Below are positions 6,101 through 10,376 of a DNA stretch of 10,376 bases, piece by piece. The translations under genes were made by a program, and so were the position numbers. The stretch is from Thoreauomyces humboldtii (taxonomy: Eukaryota > Chytridiomycota > Chytridiomycetes > Spizellomycetales > Powellomycetaceae). The stretch spans positions 1 through 10,376 of the forward strand of contig JADGJA010000810.1 in assembly GCA_027596035.1 (NCBI GenBank), read 5' to 3'. The first letter of the stretch is position 1. Each line of letters begins with the position of its first letter. Under the pieces are notes generated by a model. It had not been told where the DNA came from and did no database searches. It saw nothing but the letters and a program-made list of their open reading frames with translations.

Positions 6101-8046
6101 ACAACGCATTTGCTTTAAAGTACCACCCGTACATTCGGAAGCTTCATTGGGTTCTTGGATATTCCGCGTATTTCCTGGGACTTATCAACGGCTATTTGGG
6201 CGTTACCGACATCTCCGCAGGGACAACATATGATTGTAAGGAGATGAGATTGTGAAGGCAGAACACCCGTGAGATTAGGCTAATTGGTATCAGGGCTTCC
6301 ATATGCATATTGGCCGGCCGTTTTGTTCATGCCGGGTCTTTTAGTTGTGTTCCACGTTTTATACGGCCGCTACATGGGAAAGAGCAAGAGCAACACAGTT
6401 GCCACAGGACCAACAAGTGGCGGTAGTCTGCCAACATTCACATGGGAAAACGTTCACGAGCGAATCGAATCCGGAAGCAAATGGATTGTTATCAGGTCCA
6501 TCATCTGTAAGTATCTTAAAGTCTCAAGTCGAGGGCCCATGGGTGATAATGATTGTATCTGATCAATTTGCTGCGTAGATGATGCTGGGCTATTCATGGA
6601 CCGACACCCGGGTGGCTCTCAGATTCTGAAATCTGCCGTTGGATTGGATGCGACCGATCTCTTCTACGGTCGATCCATGTCAAAGCGGGGGAAAGGGGAC
6701 AAAAAAGGGATGACGAAGCCCGTCCCTCTCCCTGGGTTTCCCGTCATTCACGGTCACAGTCGACTCGCAGAAAATCTACTCTCAGGTCTAGCCGTTGGCA
6801 AAATCTCCGGCGGCAACTCAGAGGCCGTCAATGAGGAGAGCGATGAAGAGAGCATGGGCACGTCGCGGAAAAGCTCTCTGTCGCAAGCGAGTGGATTCAT
6901 TCCTCCGTTCGCACGAGATGCATTCAAGACCGCCGCATCCCCGATCTCGTCACAGATGTTCAGAACGTTCCCGCTCCTGTCAAGCGACGTTGTTGCCGGG
7001 AAGGATTCCACGCGGCCGACACGGCTTTTCAAGTTTGCGCTTCCGTCTGCGGAAGACAAGGTCTTCATCTTTCCAGGGCAAAGCATTTTGATGCAGTTCG
7101 TCACGTCGGATGGGGAGGTCGTCACGCGGCCTTATACACCGTTCCGTGTCGTGAATCAGGCGGAGCTGCACTTCTACATCAAAGTTAACGTCGGTGTCAT
7201 GACCGCACATCTTGTCGAATGCAAAGCCATTCGAATGCGTGGACCGTCATTGCATAGCGATGTCATGAATCCGAACGATAGGAACGGATGCTGGGACGTA
7301 ATCGGTTTGGTGGCGGGAGGATCAGGTATGTTGTTCCATTCTGAAAGGCTCATCCGTCTCCAAAGCTGACCGCCTTCTTTCCGACAGGTCTCACGCCCCT
7401 CCTGATGATGATAGATTATCATCTTCGATACGGCGCCAAGGACCCCGCCAGTGGAAAACCTCTGGCGAAGATTTCCTTACTCAACATCAACAGGACAGAC
7501 CACGACATCTTCGGCCAGAAGGAGCTCGCAGACGCAACAGCCAACTTCCAGGGCAATCTGCAAGTGACACAACTGTGTCATCGCGTTCAGAGCCCCGAGA
7601 CGTTTACGGGAGAAACCGGTCAGATTGGACCCGAGATCCTCGCAAGGACGATGCCCTCGCTACCGGGAACGTCCGCAGCAGGAAGCGCTGTTGGAGGCGC
7701 AAGCTCACCATCAGCCATTCCCCAGTATATGCGTTCCGGATCCGGAAGGACAGGAGGGTCCTCCCATGGCTCTGACCAAAATCTCCTGCGAAGGTCGGTG
7801 AACAACCGCGCCATCGTCAACAATCGCATCATGGATGAGGAGATTGCGACCAAGGAGAAACAGGAGTTCATGAGCGGAGGAGCCGGATCGCGGACGACCG
7901 TACCTCGCGGGGGTCTGGACAGGGTGCGCGATGAAGGTCACAAGGACATCGCGATCTTCATCTGTGGACCGCCTTCGATGAACTCCGGAGTAGTTGAAAG
8001 ACTTTTGGTTCTCCGCTACCCATCGGACCTGATCTTTTGTCTATAA
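3167..8046 (+). CDS. Peroxidase-DOMON-cytochrome b561-cytochrome b5-FAD/NAD(P)H reductase transmembrane redox protein
   Basis: Model: exons 3167-3434, 3505-3628, 3689-4088, 4144-4296, 4362-4538, 4603-5054, 5111-5826, 5891-6235, 6294-6506, 6579-7325, 7388-8046. The introns are 70, 60, 55, 65, 64, 56, 64, 58, 72 and 62 nt, all GT-AG. The coding sum is 4254 nt, exactly 1417 codons plus TAA, and every junction restores a conserved family motif, which strongly supports the model. ATG 3167 is chosen because a short hydrophobic signal-like segment follows (MFQRYMTLALALAPLGGA) and A is at -3. Eight N-glycosylation sequons lie in the first 560 residues and one in the cytosolic part, which fits an exported N-terminal half. 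Predicted role (inference): carry electrons from cytosolic NAD(P)H across a membrane to an extracellular or luminal acceptor such as oxygen, ferric iron, quinone or the peroxidase-like domain. The modules are given separately. Not a NOX: the membrane part is b561, not the gp91-type ferric reductase domain. Confidence 0.9.
3335..5229 (+). other. Domain: animal-type haem peroxidase homology, catalytic residues degenerate
   Basis: Residues about 57-564. Recognised by YATFDGTGNNLVNP, DRPNARSIS, ERPNPYND, FTPFIDASGLYG, LLFREHNRKA, a W-x5-YEARR helix, AMRYGHS and INIQRGRD, and by the closing sequence RAGDRFWYEAPGVFT. The proximal His (MPO His336) is His352 and the Asn that supports it (MPO Asn421) is Asn435. 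On the distal side the motif is WGLLLHTE (132-139), where peroxidases have WGQxxDHD: MPO Gln91, Asp94, His95 and Asp96 correspond to Leu134, His137, Thr138 and Glu139. MPO Arg239 and Glu242 correspond to Val259 and Leu262. Haem may still bind through His352, but ordinary peroxidase chemistry looks unlikely. His137, one place off, might partly substitute. Confidence 0.88.
5304..5720 (+). other. Domain: DOMON, probable haem b
   Basis: Residues about 590-728. Seen: a strand-rich sequence with ITFTVESNAQGWFGFGFG, then GDNMLPADIYLFY, FSRALSTGDPLDVDI and RGHASINFYTG. Met624 (after the GFGFG turn) and His721 (in RGHASINF) occupy the positions of the Met/His axial ligands of haem-binding DOMON domains such as the cellobiose dehydrogenase cytochrome and AIR12. 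In DOMON-b561 proteins this domain is on the outer face and exchanges electrons with b561, as its place directly before the membrane helices predicts. Ligand assignment is by motif position only. Confidence 0.85.
5739..6373 (+). other. Domain: cytochrome b561, five predicted membrane helices
   Basis: Residues about 735-905. Helices near 742-763, 775-800, 811-830, 849-868 and 882-902. Candidate haem His residues: His747 (NVFHGVTMF), His779 (VYHQAL), His809 (RPHPKIGL) and His849 (KLHWVLGY), matching the four-His, two-haem pattern of the family. The IARYWKNGG loop after the first helix is also typical. With the DOMON outside, five helices place the following b5 and reductase domains in the cytosol, which is the arrangement the electron path requires. 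Introns 7 and 8 fall inside this domain. Confidence 0.88.
6431..6811 (+). other. Domain: cytochrome b5 with an internal insertion
   Basis: Residues about 925-1027. Seen: TFTWENVHERI, KWIVIRSIIYDAGLFMDRHPGGSQIL, GLDATDLF, then HSRLAENLLSGLAVGKI. The first haem ligand is His959 (HPGG). The second is most likely His1009, because the spacing from it to the VGK(I) end matches ordinary b5. The two ligands are 50 residues apart instead of about 24, so a Lys/Gly/Pro-rich insertion of about 26 residues lies between; Met983 sits where the second His normally would. Intron 9 (6507-6578) interrupts the domain. Confidence 0.85.
6896..8046 (+). other. Domain: FAD/NAD(P)H oxidoreductase (cytochrome b5 reductase type)
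   Basis: Residues about 1056-1417. FAD-binding motif RPYTP (1133-1137), a GVMTAHL stretch in the place of the GxMS motif, RMRGP, the pyridine-nucleotide loop GLVAGGSGLTPLL (1192-1204, created by splicing intron 10) and ICGPPSM (1390-1396). CGPP with GGSGLTP resembles NADH-cytochrome b5 reductase and nitrate reductase more than NOX, so NADH is the better guess. A Ser/Glu-rich linker (1026-1056, with an RKSS phosphorylation-like site) joins it to b5. A low-complexity insertion of about 95 residues (about 1288-1383, Gly/Ser-rich then charged) separates the NAD fold from the CGPP strand. The C-terminus YPSDLIFCL ends where family members usually end. Confidence 0.9.
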
Positions 8047-8064
8047 CTGAACCAACGGACATGT

Positions 8065-9940
8065 CTATTCTTGCAATAGTGCAGGAACCCATGATAGGCG
8101 CAACTGGGATCGGGGCATTGTGGAGGGGAGGAAAGAAATGTCGCTAACATTTATGCATGCCTCTGCCCATCCCTGACGGAAACCTCGTAGGTATGCCGAA
8201 TCCCTGTACTCGGGCTCAGGCTTGCATGCAGAGCCGTAGCCCCTCAAGGCAAGTGAGTTGGCATGTCCTTGCATAAAACCCTCGTGAAGACCTTCTTCGT
8301 AAAAATTGGCGGTTCTGGGCAGCTCTGTTCCATTGACTGACGGGGCATGGACGGGACTCGGGGTCGTGACATGAGGGATTGCTTCATGAACATCCTTAGA
8401 GGGTCTACCCTGAGGTATGGTTGAATCACTGTCCCTGCTGTCAGAGACAACCGGGATGCTGTCCAGGGTGCGGACGGCGGCGACGTCGTTGATCTCCTCG
8501 TCATCTTCGATGTTACGCGAGCAATAGTCCAGAAGGAGTTGGATCGTGGTGTTCTCCGGATCTACAGTGAGAGTATGAGTCCGAGATGCGCCAGACTGCA
8601 CTCGAATATCAGGATTTCACATACCTCTTGGTACCAACGACCTGACGGCAAGCATAAGATTATCCGTAAAGCACCGTTCATCGTCGTCCTTGTTGATGCC
8701 TATCTCGTGACCCGCTGGACAGTAGAGCAACTCGACGCAGGTCTTGCGTTTCTTTCGAGTGGTGGCTTGCGCGATCTTCAGGAAGGCTTCCTTGAACGGG
8801 AACGGCGTGTTGAATATATTCGTGTATCCTGTTTCGAACGTGGCAAACATATGTTCCGACGTGACTGGATCCTCGGATGTTTCATACTCCGATATCTTAT
8901 CCTTCAGGTCCAAAAGCTTTTGACGCAGACCAGGGCTGCTGAAAGCTTTATGGAACTGTTTGGAGTGCGCGCAGAGGTCCTGGTAGTTTTCATATGAGTG
9001 GTGGAGGTGGTCGTGTTCTGGTGGATGCGGTCAGAATATCGTTACCCCTTCGATCCCCCCATTGTTGTCCTTCACGTACCTCCGTCCACATGGTCCAGCT
9101 CGCCTGCCGAAAGACCAACCGGGATGGGTTCCACAGATTGATTCATGCGGGTAGTCCCGGCGATGGTGTTAGGACGTAAATCCATGCCTTTGCGTGCTCG
9201 CTTCGGAACCGGTTTCGGTTGAGGTCCACCGGCAGCACCTTTCTGCACTTGATTCCCACGTCTGGAGCCTGGGGAAGGAGTCGATGGCTGCCCCTTGACC
9301 CTCTTTGCGGGTTTCTTCTTCTTTGACCTATGCGCTGAACGCTTTACGGAAGAGGAATGTCCTTCACCATGAGTTTCGTCAGCAGGTTTGCTTTCGCCTT
9401 CGGAAACTGAATCATCCACGCCTTCCTTGTCGGCAAAGTCCGATCCGGAAGAACTGAGAGTCTGGATGGCCTTTTTCTTCCTTTCCTGCCGGGTCATGGC
9501 CATGGCTGCTACGGGACTCGTTGGCTCTTGTTCCTCCTGGGTACCAGACGTCGCATCCGAGTCCTGAAGGTACTGAGGTTTGACCTGCTTCACTATGCGA
9601 GCAGATCGTCGCCTGCTGTAGTGGGGTATTCATGAGATTCCCATACGTGGAAAACAACGCGGCTCCACTTCTTACGACGGCATTTTTTCCATGAGTTCGG
9701 CAGGAGTTGTGTAGAGGTCAGGGCGTAAGTTTGCTGGTGGGAACCTGACATGTGAGAACCTGACAGGTGAGAATTGGCGAGAAAAGCGGCGACGGCCTTC
9801 GAGTAGCAAGCTCGCTCTCTCCAAGTCATACCATGCTTCCTCCCAGTGGCGGGCGGGGTGACCATGAATGTACCATGGGGATTGGCGTGAGGATCGTAGG
9901 AATGGGGAGTAACGTCCATGGGATCTCCTTTGCGCGCCAT
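8065..9940 (-). CDS. Unrecognised charged, probably nuclear protein (five exons)
   Basis: Model on the minus strand: 9940-9832, 9733-9676, 9615-9080, 9017-8625, 8561-8065. Introns are 98, 60, 62 and 63 nt with donors GTATGA, GTAAGA, GTACGT and GTATGT; the exons sum to 1593 nt, 530 residues plus TAG, and all phases agree. ATG 9940 has a strong context (GCAGCCATGG). I recognise no domain. Residues 1-60 are Pro/His-rich and lead into a basic RRRSAR patch. Residues about 60-230 are low-complexity, with acidic/Ser blocks and a KKKKPAKRVK stretch that look like nuclear localisation and DNA- or chromatin-contacting tails. Residues about 235-400 look folded and helical, with two Cys around YCPAGH. 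Near the C-terminus YEEGLHEGFMQG is echoed by YLRGFRQGWAE, a possible Gly-spaced helical repeat. The last three introns are well supported; the first (98 nt) less so. The stop is 18 nt from the convergent redox gene's stop. Confidence 0.65.
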
Positions 9941-10376
9941 GGCTGCCGTCGGCGAGGTAGAGAAGCGACGGGACGCGGCGTTTCTGCTGAATACACGGAG
10001 AGTTCGTCGCCGAGTGAGTTACTGTGCCCGCGGAACCGTTGGCATCGGGTACCACCTTGGCGAATGTTGCAATTTGACTGTGCTGCAGCGGTGAACCCAG
10101 TCGAATTTGGCGAGGAGAGAAGACAAGGGATTCGGCCGTGCCCATTCTTTTCGCGAGGCGAACGATCGGGCCCTCCTCACAGTGCCAACGCCATTTGTTC
10201 ACTCCAAGGGGTTCGGACTCCTCTCTCTGACCATCCCTACACATATGGCCAGAACACCTGTGTACTATGATGTAAACTCTGCTTCTTTAGACTTACTTTG
10301 GAGTTCTAAAAAAAAACTCAATTGTATGCGCTTAATGAGGGGTCTCGCGTTCCGTCATTTGCAAGGAGGGGGGGGG
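9941..10376. other. Upstream flank of the minus-strand gene
   Basis: No gene I can support. It should contain the promoter and 5' leader of the gene starting at 9940. A minus-strand frame is open across much of 9672-10244 but is Arg/Ser/Pro-rich, as expected of a shadow frame, and lacks a persuasive start. An A9 run lies near 10309-10317. The window ends in a G9 run (10368-10376), which may mark a sequencing or assembly limit. Confidence 0.5.

Noticed and set aside
5739..8046. Calling the gene a NADPH oxidase or DUOX orthologue
   Set aside because: The membrane part has the four-His b561 pattern with five helices and is followed by b5 and a CGPP-type b5 reductase domain; the NOX ferric reductase helices with paired H-x12/13-H are absent.
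9672..10244. Long minus-strand frame as the first exon of the 9940 gene
   Set aside because: Upstream of about 9734 it is Arg/Ser/Pro-rich and lacks a good start. The alternative ATG at 9940 has a strong context and splices in phase at 9832/9733. Some doubt remains.
9767..10270. Plus-strand 167-codon frame opposite the start of the minus gene
   Set aside because: No domain, antisense to a supported start codon, Gly/Arg/Ser-rich.

Overview
The window reads as nuclear DNA from a eukaryote with a compact, intron-rich genome. All introns I can place are short (55 to 98 nt, most 55 to 74), GT-AG, and nearly all introns of the central gene carry a CTRAY-like branch point near the 3' end. This style is typical of fungi. 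Together with a bacterial/plant-type wax ester synthase/DGAT gene, an early-diverging (chytrid-like) fungus is my best guess, but the phylum is inference. There is no operon, tRNA, rRNA, CRISPR array or transposase gene.

Layout: 1-286 is simple repeats and a 3' flank. 287-1933 (-) encodes a WS/DGAT-family acyltransferase whose 5' end is unresolved. 1934-3166 is the region between two divergent genes; it holds possible 5' exons of the acyltransferase, a purine tract and a strong 25-bp inverted repeat. 3167-8046 (+) is a large eleven-exon gene. 8065-9940 (-) is a five-exon gene for an unrecognised charged, probably nuclear protein, convergent with the large gene and only 18 nt from it. 9941-10376 is upstream flank ending in a G run.

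The centrepiece is the + strand gene. Splicing ten introns gives a continuous 1417-residue protein with, in order: signal peptide, animal-type haem peroxidase homology domain, DOMON haem domain, five-helix cytochrome b561, cytochrome b5, and an FAD/NAD(P)H reductase domain ending in CGPP. The parts are ordered as a wire across the membrane: NAD(P)H to FAD to b5 in the cytosol, b561 through the membrane, then DOMON haem and a peroxidase-like domain outside. This is the plan of a dual oxidase (DUOX), a peroxidase-like ectodomain joined to a transmembrane reductase, but with different membrane and flavin modules. The peroxidase domain keeps the proximal histidine but has lost the distal Gln, His and Arg and both haem-ester acids, so it is probably not a conventional peroxidase. 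I do not know of a described protein with this full architecture but could not search.

Nothing in the sequence directly ties the three genes into one pathway.
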